A stretch of 56,649 bases of DNA from CAZKBP01 sp964551015 (GCA_964551015.1 CAZKBP010000037.1:1-56649), one strand, 5' to 3'; shown: positions 9,243 through 18,161, counted from the stretch's first letter. Numbers and translations are program-made. Notes: generated from the sequence alone by a model not told the origin.

Positions 9243-9851
9243 TTATCTTAAATTTTCAATTACGGTGTCTGTAAAGTCTTTCAAGCTTGCTTCATCTAAG
9301 ACTTTGACAATGACCGTGAGACCTTCGGTACATCCAACCAGATAATTACTGAGCTGATTGAGGTTTACGTCCGAGGAGAGATTTCCCTTCTTCTGGGCTT
9401 TGTCGAGTAAGTTGTAAAAGGCTTGATGTAGGAAGCGATAATAGATGTCTAATTTTTTGTGAATTTTTTTATGAAAATCATTCATCTGCGAATCTTCTAC
9501 CTCAGTAGCACCAAACTCTACTGCGGTGTTGGCAAATAAGCAGCCATTAGGAGATTGCCCCGATTTGACGGCTGAGATAAAATTCTCGAAGAAAGTTCTA
9601 ACCGCCTCTATTTCTCCGTTGGATTGGAGGATAGGAGCCAAAATAATTTCTTCATTTAATTTTTGATATTGCCCTAGGGCTTCAATAAAAAGTGCGTCTT
9701 TGCTTTCAAATTCTTTGAAGATGGTATTTTGATTTAAGCCCATATTTTCTCCCAGCATTCTGGAAGTGGTTTGCTCATAACCGTGATCCCAGAAGGTCTT
9801 CAGGGCTTTCTCGAGTGCTTCTTCGCGCTTGTATTTTTTGTTGCGTCCCAT
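9243..9851 (-). CDS. TetR/AcrR family transcriptional regulator
   Basis: A 202-residue protein with an N-terminal TetR helix-turn-helix (residues ~8-55: EEALEKALKTFWDHGYEQTT, then NQNTIFKEFESKDALF). The helical C-terminal domain probably binds a small hydrophobic inducer. The family usually represses its own gene and a neighbour. Two copies of one palindrome, 15 bp before this gene and 38 bp before the downstream hydrolase gene, fit that model. The start ATG is at 9849-9851. Confidence 0.92.
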   Translation of the reverse strand: MGRNKKYKREEALEKALKTFWDHGYEQTTSRMLGENMGLNQNTIFKEFESKDALFIEALGQYQKLNEEIILAPILQSNGEIEAVRTFFENFISAVKSGQSPNGCLFANTAVEFGATEVEDSQMNDFHKKIHKKLDIYYRFLHQAFYNLLDKAQKKGNLSSDVNLNQLSNYLVGCTEGLTVIVKVLDEASLKDFTDTVIENLR

Positions 9852-9865
9852 TTACAATTCAAAAG

Positions 9866-9879
9866 TAAGCATTTGCTTA
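9866..9879 (-). promoter_or_regulatory. Putative autoregulatory operator of the TetR gene
   Basis: Perfect palindrome TAAGC-ATTT-GCTTA ending 15 bp upstream of the regulator's start codon. Only the central four bases differ from the site before the hydrolase. Confidence 0.6.
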
Positions 9880-9998
9880 TTTATTTCCAAGTATATCTCC
9901 TATTTTCAACTCTAATTCATCCAAGTAATGTTTAACTTGTGGGTAGGGCTGGCGCACGAATTGGGTAAGGATGTGCTGAACCTCGGGCAAACTCGAGT

Positions 9999-11057
9999 TT
10001 AAAACTCAAACTGCGTGTATTCAATCACATTTTCCTCTTTCAGGCAATAAAAAATCCCAAACGCTGACTGGAAATGCTCCAGATACAAGTCAGGATTTTG
10101 ATAAATAATTGCTTCTTTCGCTAAGTCAATCACAAAAGTGCCTCGTTGCCGAGAACTGGCGATGAGATGCTGACGGAAAAATAAGCCACAGTCGGGAGTA
10201 GCTTCGTGGTATTGGTTTTGAGAAAAGCCCCAAAACTCGATGCGCTTTATCATTTCCCGTGTCCGTACATCATATAGAAATAGGTAACTCTGGTCGGGGC
10301 GAATACCTTGCTCTTCACAGGCATCCTCTTCTAGTTCTTCTTCCCGTGGATCATAAAAATAAGCCACAGTTGTATTACCTACCCAGCATATGGCTCTATC
10401 CCAATAATAACTGACAATGCCAAAATTAGCTTCTTGATTTTGCTCTGGTTCAGCTTTATTCTCATAGAACCATTTTTCCAAATTGATAAATTTGATGACT
10501 GAAACAGGATTCCAAACCCAGCCACTACTCAAGAGCCATTGCTGGTTAGGTGAGAGATGAAGTTCCCCGTAGAAATAATCAAGGTAGCCCTCCTTTTCGT
10601 ATTGATTAGTATCCCTTTGGGTAATGAGCGTTTGGGTTGCCAACTCCGTGATGTCAATATGATTCCAGTCGGCGGCGTGGATAAGGTATTCTTTTCCTTC
10701 TTTTCTAAAAAAAATGGTGGGAAACTTAGTTTGAATAGTGTGGTAAGTTCCCCGGTCTAATTTGAAAGATACTTCTCCTTGATGCAGATCAAAGACGTAC
10801 CCGTATTGATCGTAATCATTAGCCAAACAAAGAAATTGGTCCTGTGAAGATAATGCCACTTGAACTGGTTTTTCCCAATCCAAATCGCCCCAAGGAAGTG
10901 TATGCTCCGCCACTATGCTGCCGGTTGTGGTATCAATTAGCAAAAGAGAAGCAGCTTGGGTGAGCGCATAGACTTGATGATGGTGCAGATTAGACCAACA
11001 TAATGCAATAATTTTACCCGAGATAGGAACGGATAGGAGCTGTGGATTGACTTTCAA
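9999..11057 (-). CDS. Hypothetical beta-propeller (WD40-like) protein
   Basis: No signal peptide; about 352 residues from the TTG at 11057. Repeating blocks of beta-strand-like sequence, each with an outer strand such as VYALTQAASLLLID or YLFLYDVRTREMI, suggest a WD40/quinoprotein-like propeller. No catalytic motif is visible and function is unknown. The frame is open back to an ATG at 11120, but that extension encodes residues through the dnaK terminator hairpin (11088-11115), so a start inside or after the terminator is more likely; TTG 11057 is the best candidate and remains uncertain. Confidence 0.6.
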   Translation of the reverse strand: MKVNPQLLSVPISGKIIALCWSNLHHHQVYALTQAASLLLIDTTTGSIVAEHTLPWGDLDWEKPVQVALSSQDQFLCLANDYDQYGYVFDLHQGEVSFKLDRGTYHTIQTKFPTIFFRKEGKEYLIHAADWNHIDITELATQTLITQRDTNQYEKEGYLDYFYGELHLSPNQQWLLSSGWVWNPVSVIKFINLEKWFYENKAEPEQNQEANFGIVSYYWDRAICWVGNTTVAYFYDPREEELEEDACEEQGIRPDQSYLFLYDVRTREMIKRIEFWGFSQNQYHEATPDCGLFFRQHLIASSRQRGTFVIDLAKEAIIYQNPDLYLEHFQSAFGIFYCLKEENVIEYTQFEF

Positions 11058-11084
11058 AGCTTTGTCTTTATAGAGTAAAGATAG

Positions 11085-11115
11085 AAAAAAGCCGAAACCA
11101 TCAGGCTTCGGCTTT
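11085..11115 (-). terminator. Intrinsic terminator of dnaK
   Basis: On the minus strand, AAAGCCGAAGCC pairs with GGTTTCGGCTTT (one G-U pair) around a TGAT loop and is followed by a run of Ts (11085-11090). It begins 29 bp after the dnaK stop. Confidence 0.85.
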
Positions 11116-11144
11116 CTCATCTATAAACTTAGGGTTGAGGTGAA

Positions 11145-13067
11145 TTAGCTTTTGTTATCACCGTCTACTTCTTCGTAGTCTACGTCGGTTACATCATCAC
11201 CTTGGCTTTTTTGCTCTTGACCTGAGTCTGCTCCGGGCTGTCCTTCGGCACCTTGGTTGGCTCCGGCGGAGTACATTTCCTGAGAGGCAGCCTGCCAAGC
11301 ATCATTCAAGGCTTTCATGCTGAGGTCAATACCATCGAGGTCTTGATTCTGATGGGCGCGCTTCAAATCTTCCAGAGCAGAAGAGATGGCGGTTTTATTA
11401 TTTTCAGAGAGATTTTCGCCAAATTCTTGCAATTGCTTCTCCGTTTGGAAGATCAGCGAGTCAGCCGAGTTCATTTTGTCTACTTTCTCTTTGGTTTGCT
11501 TATCCGCTTCGGCGTTTGCCTCTGCTTCCTGACGCATTTTCTCGATTTCTGCATCGGTTAGTCCAGAAGAAGCTTCAATACGGATTTTTTGCTCTTTACC
11601 TGTGCCTTTATCACGGGCGGATACGTTGAGGATACCATTGGCATCAATATCAAACGTTACCTCCACTTGGGGCACCCCGCGTGGTGCAGGTGGAATCCCG
11701 TCAAGGTGGAAGCGACCAATGGTACGGTTATCTTTGGCCATCGGGCGTTCTCCTTGTAATACGTGAATTTCCACGGAAGGCTGATTATCGGCAGCGGTAG
11801 AGAAAGTCTCAGATTTCTTCGTGGGAATGGTCGTGTTAGACTCAATGAGCTTAGTAAATACACCACCAAGCGTCTCAATTCCCAAAGATAGTGGCGTAAC
11901 GTCTAGAAGCAGTACGTCTTTTACTTCTCCAGTTAATACCCCACCTTGAATAGCAGCACCAATCGCTACCACTTCATCTGGATTTACGCCTTTAGATGGC
12001 TTTTTACCAAAAAACTTCTCTACTTCTTCCTGAATTTTAGGAATACGGGTAGAACCACCAACTAAGATGACCTCGTCAATATCGTTCTTGGTCATGCTGG
12101 CATCGTCTAAGGCTTTTTGGCAGGGTTCCAGCGTTTTGCGTACCAAGTCGTCAATCAACTGCTCAAATTTGGAGCGACTTAGCTGACGTACCAAGTGCTT
12201 GGGAATGCCGTCTACGGGCATAATGTAAGGCAGGTTGATATCCGTGGTGCTAGAACTAGACAGCTCGATTTTAGCTTTTTCAGCAGCATCTTTGAGGCGC
12301 TGTAGAGCCATAGGGTCTTTGCGTAGGTCAATGCCTTCATCACTTTGGAACTCATCGGCCAGCCAGTTGATAATACGCTCGTCAAAGTTATCACCACCTA
12401 GGTGAGTATCACCGTTGGTAGATTTTACTTCAAAAACGCCATCACCTAGCTCGAGGATAGAGATATCAAAAGTACCCCCTCCTAAGTCAAAGACAGCGAT
12501 TTTCATATCCCTGTCTCGCTTGTCCATACCATAGGCAAGGGCAGCGGCGGTAGGCTCGTTGATGATACGTTTTACTTCCAGTCCGGCGATTTGTCCAGCT
12601 TCTTTGGTAGCTTGTCTTTCGGCATCGTTGAAATATGCAGGAACGGTCACGACTGCTTCGGTAACTGTGGTTCCTAGATAATCTTCGGCAGTTTGCTTCA
12701 TTTTCTGAAGAATCATGGCCGATATCTCTTGGGGAGTATATTGACGGTCGCCGATTTTGACACGGGGCGTATCATTGCTTCCACGTTCAATGGAATAAGA
12801 GACCATTTTAGCTTCTTCGGTAATATCTTGGTATTTTTTCCCCATGAAACGTTTGATAGAAAAAATAGTGTTTTGGGGGTTGGTGATGGATTGACGCTTC
12901 GCTGGGTCGCCCACTTTTCGTTCGCCTTTGCCACCATCCAAAAATGCAACAATAGAAGGAGTGGTTCTTTTACCTTCGCTGTTGGTAATCACGACAGGCT
13001 CATTTCCCTCCATAACCGACACGACTGAGTTGGTCGTACCTAAATCTATTCCTATGATTTTTCCCAT
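11145..13067 (-). CDS. dnaK: Chaperone DnaK (Hsp70)
   Basis: ATP-dependent cytoplasmic chaperone that binds unfolded segments together with DnaJ and GrpE. At 640 residues it has normal length. Signature motifs are IGIDLGTTNSVVSV (residues 4-17), DLGGGTFDIS near residue 195 and VGGSTRIPKIQ near residue 340. The substrate-binding domain starts around LLLDVTPLSLGIET, and a Gln/Gly-rich lid tail ends in an acidic stretch (DVDYEEVDGD). grpE and dnaJ are not adjacent. Its upstream region lacks a CIRCE element but contains two other inverted repeats. A terminator follows directly. Confidence 0.99.
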   Translation of the reverse strand: MGKIIGIDLGTTNSVVSVMEGNEPVVITNSEGKRTTPSIVAFLDGGKGERKVGDPAKRQSITNPQNTIFSIKRFMGKKYQDITEEAKMVSYSIERGSNDTPRVKIGDRQYTPQEISAMILQKMKQTAEDYLGTTVTEAVVTVPAYFNDAERQATKEAGQIAGLEVKRIINEPTAAALAYGMDKRDRDMKIAVFDLGGGTFDISILELGDGVFEVKSTNGDTHLGGDNFDERIINWLADEFQSDEGIDLRKDPMALQRLKDAAEKAKIELSSSSTTDINLPYIMPVDGIPKHLVRQLSRSKFEQLIDDLVRKTLEPCQKALDDASMTKNDIDEVILVGGSTRIPKIQEEVEKFFGKKPSKGVNPDEVVAIGAAIQGGVLTGEVKDVLLLDVTPLSLGIETLGGVFTKLIESNTTIPTKKSETFSTAADNQPSVEIHVLQGERPMAKDNRTIGRFHLDGIPPAPRGVPQVEVTFDIDANGILNVSARDKGTGKEQKIRIEASSGLTDAEIEKMRQEAEANAEADKQTKEKVDKMNSADSLIFQTEKQLQEFGENLSENNKTAISSALEDLKRAHQNQDLDGIDLSMKALNDAWQAASQEMYSAGANQGAEGQPGADSGQEQKSQGDDVTDVDYEEVDGDNKS

Positions 13068-13110
13068 TATTATATTTAAGTTTTATTGAGTTATTTCTAA
13101 TTGCGGATTG

Positions 13111-13174
13111 TACCCTTAGTTTATCAATGCTTATGCCAAGGGTAAAATCATAGATTTAGTATGACAGAATGTCA
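13111..13174 (-). promoter_or_regulatory. Palindromes upstream of dnaK
   Basis: Two inverted repeats lie 44-107 bp before the dnaK start: TGACA-GAA-TGTCA (13162-13174) and TACCCTT...AAGGGTA (13111-13117 with 13138-13144). Neither matches the HrcA CIRCE sequence. They could be operator sites; no binding protein can be named. Confidence 0.35.
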
Positions 13175-13259
13175 CTCATAAGCAAGACTATCTGGTCAAG
13201 TGTCTTATTTTAGAAAAAGAAAAGATATTCAGGTGGTAATAAAGGCAGTTTTTAGGATG

Positions 13260-13607
13260 CTATTCTGCCGAGGTGCTTACAATTTCCAGACAACTGTGTT
13301 CTGGACTTTGGTAAAATTGCTCGATGGCTTCGTGGTGGTCGGTCAGGAGCTGGATGATATGGGGTGTGGAGGTATTATCGGTTCTCAACCAAATGATTTT
13401 GATGGGATGCCCTGAGACGGCATTCCTTTCCTGAAAATAAATATCGTAAGTAACGAGCATATAGCCGTGGGTGCGGGCGTATTGCCAGACCATCGCATCA
13501 TCCGTTTGTGCCATGCCCAGGCGACCGATCTGCGTAATCTCTTCATAGAGATGATTCAGTTTTTTAATGATTTTGTAAGAGATATTTTGATCTAAAAGGA
13601 TTTTCAT
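13260..13607 (-). CDS. DUF5615 PIN-like protein, probable toxin
   Basis: A 115-residue protein of the DUF5615/PIN-like type: N-terminal MKILLDQNISYKI with the conserved Asp, then a TDDAMVWQYARTHGYMLVTYD region supplying further acidic residues expected for a PIN-type metal-dependent nuclease fold. Its ATG overlaps the stop of the upstream DUF433 gene (ATGA), the standard arrangement for this pairing. Inferred role: RNase-like toxin partner of a toxin-antitoxin-like module; activity not shown. Confidence 0.82.
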   Translation of the reverse strand: MKILLDQNISYKIIKKLNHLYEEITQIGRLGMAQTDDAMVWQYARTHGYMLVTYDIYFQERNAVSGHPIKIIWLRTDNTSTPHIIQLLTDHHEAIEQFYQSPEHSCLEIVSTSAE

Positions 13608-13837
13608 GAATCAAGTCGTAAACTTTTTTGATAAGTATCCTTTGCAAATTTCGAGCAAGCTGTGATATCTCTTTTATTTAGCTCTGGATAATCGCGAACA
13701 ATCTGGTCAGGGCTCATCCCCGAATCCAGCCACCCGATCACATCCTCTACGCTGATTCTCATTCCTCGGATACAAGGTCTGCTCTGTCGCTTACCTGCTT
13801 CTACGGTAATGATTTTATTGAGTTTTAAGTTATTCAT
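13604..13837 (-). CDS. DUF433 protein, probable antitoxin
   Basis: A 77-residue DUF433 protein with the typical signature around RPCIRGMRISVEDVIGWL and then GMSPDQIVRDYPELNKRDI, a small winged or ribbon helix-turn-helix-like fold. It directly precedes and overlaps the DUF5615 gene by 4 bp, so it is the likely antitoxin and autoregulator. No separate operator was identified in the ~90 AT-rich bases upstream. Confidence 0.82.
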   Translation of the reverse strand: MNNLKLNKIITVEAGKRQSRPCIRGMRISVEDVIGWLDSGMSPDQIVRDYPELNKRDITACSKFAKDTYQKSLRLDS

Positions 13838-13924
13838 GAGGTTGAAATAGTAATTATTGAATTTTACATTTTTAAATTATTATCAAAAAATGTAGCCATA
13901 AAGCAATTTAGCAACGGTAGCCAC

Positions 13925-14647
13925 TTAGGTGTAGGTAATTATACTTTTATCCTCGAAGTGAGAGATGTAGTTGAAGCCTCTTAGGTAGAATTTATGTTTA
14001 CTGTAAGAAAGCTCCGTGATGGAGCCATTCCTGATCTGCCAATTCAGCTCGATGACCTTTTCATCACTCAGCCCCAACATCAATCCCAAAAGCATCGCGA
14101 TGGTACCGCCTGAGGTAAAGGCGATCGCTTGTTTTTTGCCTTCCATATGTTCCAGGAGATATTCATAAGCCCGAGAAACCCGAACTTTAAATTCTAGAAA
14201 AGTCTCGAAGCCTTCCAGATTTAGTTCTCCGCGTGCCCACTGGCGTGTCCCTTGGAAGAAAAGCTTTAATAATTCTTTTTTGACCGCGGGGTGCTTCGTG
14301 CCTTTTTCGTCCATCAAGGCTTTGATTTCTGTATTTTCGGGCTGTGCCAGTACCTCTGGTAAATGGTGATAATGAATCTCTGCGGCCTGATGCTCATTTA
14401 AGCCTTCCAAGACTTCGGCCTTGGGGAAAGCCATTTTATGGTCGTGGTACACACGGTCTACGCCTAAATAAGTGTCTCTGTGTCTTTCCAGCGCACCTCG
14501 CCAACAATAGTCAAACCGATAGTGTTCTTGATAAAAATACTGACCTAGCAAAAAAGCTTGCTGATGCCCAACGGCAGAAAGACGATCATAATTTTCTTGC
14601 ATAAAAGAGGCTTGACCATGCCGAATTAGGTAGAGGCTCGCAGACAT
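13925..14647 (-). CDS. Histidine phosphatase (phosphoglycerate-mutase-like) family protein
   Basis: A 240-residue cytoplasmic protein with the phosphohistidine motif LIRHGQAS (His10) at its N-terminus, defining the histidine phosphatase superfamily. The C-terminal motif, usually containing a second catalytic His before GG, reads AFTSGGTIA, so that position is Ser here. LERHRDT near residue 55 supplies the usual region of phosphate-binding residues. Likely a broad phosphatase or a subfamily with altered chemistry; substrate unknown. It is transcribed alone, divergent from the AsmA-like gene. Confidence 0.85.
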   Translation of the reverse strand: MSASLYLIRHGQASFMQENYDRLSAVGHQQAFLLGQYFYQEHYRFDYCWRGALERHRDTYLGVDRVYHDHKMAFPKAEVLEGLNEHQAAEIHYHHLPEVLAQPENTEIKALMDEKGTKHPAVKKELLKLFFQGTRQWARGELNLEGFETFLEFKVRVSRAYEYLLEHMEGKKQAIAFTSGGTIAMLLGLMLGLSDEKVIELNWQIRNGSITELSYSKHKFYLRGFNYISHFEDKSIITYT

Positions 14648-14867
14648 AGGGAGATATTTTAATGAAAAACAATTCTACAAAGCTATAAATATTTTACTTT
14701 CTGGCGACTGAGTCGGATCAAGATAGGTTAATTTTCGTTAAAATTGCGTGAAAAAAGCTATTTTTGTTAATGTGAAATCCAGAAATTCTTGTTATCATTT
14801 TAAGGAAACTAGTCATTTGAATCTAATAGCAGCAAAAGCGCAAGTGCTTTTCTAAATCCCCCTTTCC

Positions 14868-17800
14868 ATGAAAAAATCACGTTGGATCAGAATTTCATTA
14901 TACATCTTTTTTGGCCTGGTCAGTTTATTCTTGTTGGCCGCCATTCTTGTACCTTATTTTTTCAAGGACGATATCAAAGCAGCGATTGACGAGCAAATTG
15001 CACAATCAGTCAATGCGGATGTAAATTTTGAATTAGATGACTTTCGTATTTCCTTGTTTCGAAATTTTCCTAACATTAGCGTAGGATTGGGTGATTTGAG
15101 TGTAGTGGGCAAGGATGAATTTGCAGGTGATACGCTCACCTCCATCCAAGATTTTCGCCTCGTGCTAGACATTTGGAGCGTGCTCTTTGGAAGTGAGATG
15201 AAAGTAAGAGGCGTTTATGTGGATTCGCCCCGCATCTATGCCAAAGTGCTGAGTAATGGCAAAGCCAACTGGGATATTGTTATCGCCGAACCAGAAGATA
15301 CAACCCAAAAAGAAGAGGAAGAAAAAGCTCCAGCCGAATTTAATGTGGACATTCGTCGCTGGGAAATCAACCACGCGTTCATCGTCTATGAGGATGCCTC
15401 TCTTAACACCCTCCTCAAATTAGACGACCTCACGCACTCGGGTAGTGGGAATCTCAATCAAGATGAGTTTGATCTTAGAACTCAGACCAAATTAGCAAAC
15501 CTTTTCCTCAATTCTGAAGGGATTACTTATCTGGAGAATAAAAAGCTAGATGTAAAGATGGACTTAAATATGAATTTGCCCGAGTCCAAATACACTTTTA
15601 TGGATAATCGTATCCAGATTAATGAGTTTTCCTTTGGTTTTGATGGCTTTGTGCAGTTAGCAGGAGATTCTATCCAAATGGATGTGACCTACGCCGCCAA
15701 AGAAAATGAATTTAAGAATATTCTCTCCTTAGTACCTGGCGTCTTTACCGAAGATTTTGACCAACTCAAGACCTCAGGAAAACTAGCTTTTGACGGAGCG
15801 GTCAAAGGCATTTATTACGCAGAACAATTACCAGCCTTCAACCTCAATCTCCAAGTCTCTGAGGGAATGTTCCAGTATCCCGACTTACCCACAGCTGTGA
15901 ATAATGTGCAAACTGACCTGACAATTGAAAACAAAGACGGGGTGATTGATCACACCTTAATAGAGATCAAACAATTCCATATGGACTTGGGGAAAAACCC
16001 GATTGATGCAAAGGCCAGAATTGAGAACTTGACGCGCTCTAAAATTGATGCAAAAGTATTAGCCAAGCTAAACCTGGCCGACCTTATTCAGATGTTCCCG
16101 ATGCCCGGGCTCACCCTCCGAGGAAATTTTGATTTAGACCTCAATGCCAAAGGAATTTACGATGCGGTAAGCCATCAACTACCCAGCGTCAACGCCAATA
16201 TGTCTCTTCAAAATGGCTATGTCAAAACCGATCAATACCCAGATGCCTTGGAGCAAGTACAATTTCTTACCAAAGTCAATAACAGCACAGGGCAATACGC
16301 TGATACCAAGATTCACTTAGAAACCTTTAAAATGGTGCTGGACGGCGAACCCTTCGAGGCAGATGCCTACGTGGAAAATTTAGATGATCCTCTTTACGAG
16401 ATGAATGTGCAGGGAGGCATTAATCTGGAGAAGATTATGCATATTTACCCATTGGAAGATACAGAATTATCGGGAAAAATTTTTGCCGACATTCACACCA
16501 AAGGCCAAATGTCAGACGTAGAAGCGGGGCGTTATGACCAATTGCCCACCACGGGCACCACGCGCATTACCAATCTTAATTACAAAAGCCCTGATTTGCC
16601 CCAAGGCTTCAAAATCACCGAAGCCCAGAGTAGTTTTACGCCCCAAGGAATCAATCTGGAAAAGATGAATGGCTTCTTAGGTAAAAGCGATATTAGCCTG
16701 ACTGGAAATCTTAACAATTATATTGCTTATCTCTTTACAGAAAATGGCGTGTTAGTGGGCAAAATGGATTTCAAATCCAACCGCTTTGATACCAACGAAT
16801 GGCTCGAGGAAGAAGAGTCGGGCAGCAGCTCCACCACGACGCAACCCACCTCCAGTGGTGGTTCTTCCTCAGCATCAGCCGCTACTGAGATTCCTAAAAA
16901 CATAGACTTCACCTTGGATTCTTATATCAAAGAAGTCATTTATGGAAAATTCAAATTAAATGACTTGAAGGGAAACATTATCATCCGAGACGGTAAGCTC
17001 AACCTAAACCAAGTAACTTTTGATGCCTTGGGCGGAAGCTTCTTGTCTAATGCCGCTTATGATCCAACCAATTTGGAGAAGCCGAAGTATAGCTTTGACT
17101 TTGGCATCAAAGAATTGCCGCTGAATCGCACCTATCAAGAGTTAATCGCGGGTGGGCAAAAAAGCTTAGTGGCTCAAACCGTGCGGGGTGATTTGTTTAG
17201 CCAATTGAAGATCAGTGGTGAGTTGGGTAAAGACCTCATGCCTCTTTTTAATGAATCCATGAACGGGCTTTTTTCGGCTACCGTAGCCGACGGGATGATC
17301 GGTAATCTCCCTGTACTGGGACAAATTAGTAACCTCACCGGCTTGGGTTCCCTAGATCAATTAACTTTTAATAATACAAACATTAAGGCACAGATTAAAG
17401 ATGGAAGAGTAACTTACCAGCCTTTTGATGTACGTCTGGGCGGGTATAACGTAAATATCAAGGGAAGCAACGGGGTAGATGGCTCTTTGGACTTTAATTT
17501 GAGAATGGAGATTCCTTCCCAGAAGTTAGGAGCCTTGACGCGCACCGTGGGCAGACTGGCTGGCTTGAATCTCGACCAGAAACAAGGTGATAATATCATT
17601 CTTCCTATCAAAATTGGAGGTACTTATAAAGATCCCAAACTCAGCCTGACAAACGGACAAGGAGAGACGATCAAAGATGTGGTGAAAGACAAAGTAGCCG
17701 AGGTGAAAGATAAAGCCGTAGATAAAGTAAAGGAAACCTTAGGCGAGGACGTGGGCAATGCCGTGGATACCGATAAGGAAGAAGCCGCCACCGAGATTAT

Positions 17801-18071
17801 CCGCAATGCCAATGAACAAGCCGCCAAGCTTCGCCGAGAAGCCAGTCAACGTGCCCAGCAAATCCGAGAAGAAGCAGATGCCCAAGAAAAGAAAGCCATT
17901 GAAGAAGGAGCTAAAAAAGGCCTCATCGCTAAAAAAGCAGCCGAAGTCGCCGCCCGCAAAGTGAAACAAGCTGCCTACAAAAAAGCCGAGCAAATCGAGC
18001 AGGAAGCCGATAAACAAGCCGAGCAAATTATCAAAGAGGCCGAAGAACAGGCGGAAAAGCTCAGGAATTAA
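14868..18071 (+). CDS. Large AsmA-like membrane-anchored protein with coiled-coil tail
   Basis: A 1067-residue protein with one N-terminal transmembrane segment (~residues 8-30) followed by a DIKAAIDEQIAQSVNADVNF region typical of AsmA/TamB-like proteins, which are thought to bridge inner and outer membranes and move lipids. Long beta-rich repeats fill most of the periplasmic part; a Ser/Thr-rich linker lies near residues 648-670, and an AsmA C-terminal domain near 780-930 (DGRVTYQPFDVRLGGYNV). The last ~125 residues are an Ala/Glu/Lys-rich coiled coil (KVKETL, EADKQAEQIIKEAEEQAEKL). Such a tail is unusual for the family. A bidirectional terminator follows. Confidence 0.85.
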   Translation: MKKSRWIRISLYIFFGLVSLFLLAAILVPYFFKDDIKAAIDEQIAQSVNADVNFELDDFRISLFRNFPNISVGLGDLSVVGKDEFAGDTLTSIQDFRLVLDIWSVLFGSEMKVRGVYVDSPRIYAKVLSNGKANWDIVIAEPEDTTQKEEEEKAPAEFNVDIRRWEINHAFIVYEDASLNTLLKLDDLTHSGSGNLNQDEFDLRTQTKLANLFLNSEGITYLENKKLDVKMDLNMNLPESKYTFMDNRIQINEFSFGFDGFVQLAGDSIQMDVTYAAKENEFKNILSLVPGVFTEDFDQLKTSGKLAFDGAVKGIYYAEQLPAFNLNLQVSEGMFQYPDLPTAVNNVQTDLTIENKDGVIDHTLIEIKQFHMDLGKNPIDAKARIENLTRSKIDAKVLAKLNLADLIQMFPMPGLTLRGNFDLDLNAKGIYDAVSHQLPSVNANMSLQNGYVKTDQYPDALEQVQFLTKVNNSTGQYADTKIHLETFKMVLDGEPFEADAYVENLDDPLYEMNVQGGINLEKIMHIYPLEDTELSGKIFADIHTKGQMSDVEAGRYDQLPTTGTTRITNLNYKSPDLPQGFKITEAQSSFTPQGINLEKMNGFLGKSDISLTGNLNNYIAYLFTENGVLVGKMDFKSNRFDTNEWLEEEESGSSSTTTQPTSSGGSSSASAATEIPKNIDFTLDSYIKEVIYGKFKLNDLKGNIIIRDGKLNLNQVTFDALGGSFLSNAAYDPTNLEKPKYSFDFGIKELPLNRTYQELIAGGQKSLVAQTVRGDLFSQLKISGELGKDLMPLFNESMNGLFSATVADGMIGNLPVLGQISNLTGLGSLDQLTFNNTNIKAQIKDGRVTYQPFDVRLGGYNVNIKGSNGVDGSLDFNLRMEIPSQKLGALTRTVGRLAGLNLDQKQGDNIILPIKIGGTYKDPKLSLTNGQGETIKDVVKDKVAEVKDKAVDKVKETLGEDVGNAVDTDKEEAATEIIRNANEQAAKLRREASQRAQQIREEADAQEKKAIEEGAKKGLIAKKAAEVAARKVKQAAYKKAEQIEQEADKQAEQIIKEAEEQAEKLRN

Positions 18072-18113
18072 GGAAAGACGAAAACTCGATACGATCGCTT
18101 TCTTCTCTTAATA

Positions 18114-18140
18114 AGCTTGGGGGGTTGCAACCCCCAAGCT
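18114..18140. terminator. Bidirectional terminator between asmA-like gene and gltB
   Basis: Perfect 10-bp stem AGCTTGGGGG (18114-18123) with CCCCCAAGCT (18131-18140) around a GTTGCAA loop, between convergent genes. No long T-run is present on either side. Confidence 0.6.
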
Positions 18141-18161
18141 AAATAACCGCCCTCTCTCAAT

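Noticed and set aside
13121..13138. Sigma-54 (-24/-12) promoter before dnaK
   Set aside because: TTGGCAT is present, but the -12 GC is GA and the spacing is imperfect; not sufficient.
17739..18026. Hydrophobic minus-strand frame opposite the AsmA-like coiled coil
   Set aside because: The hydrophobic sequence is the antisense of Lys/Glu/Ala-rich codons, a common artefact.
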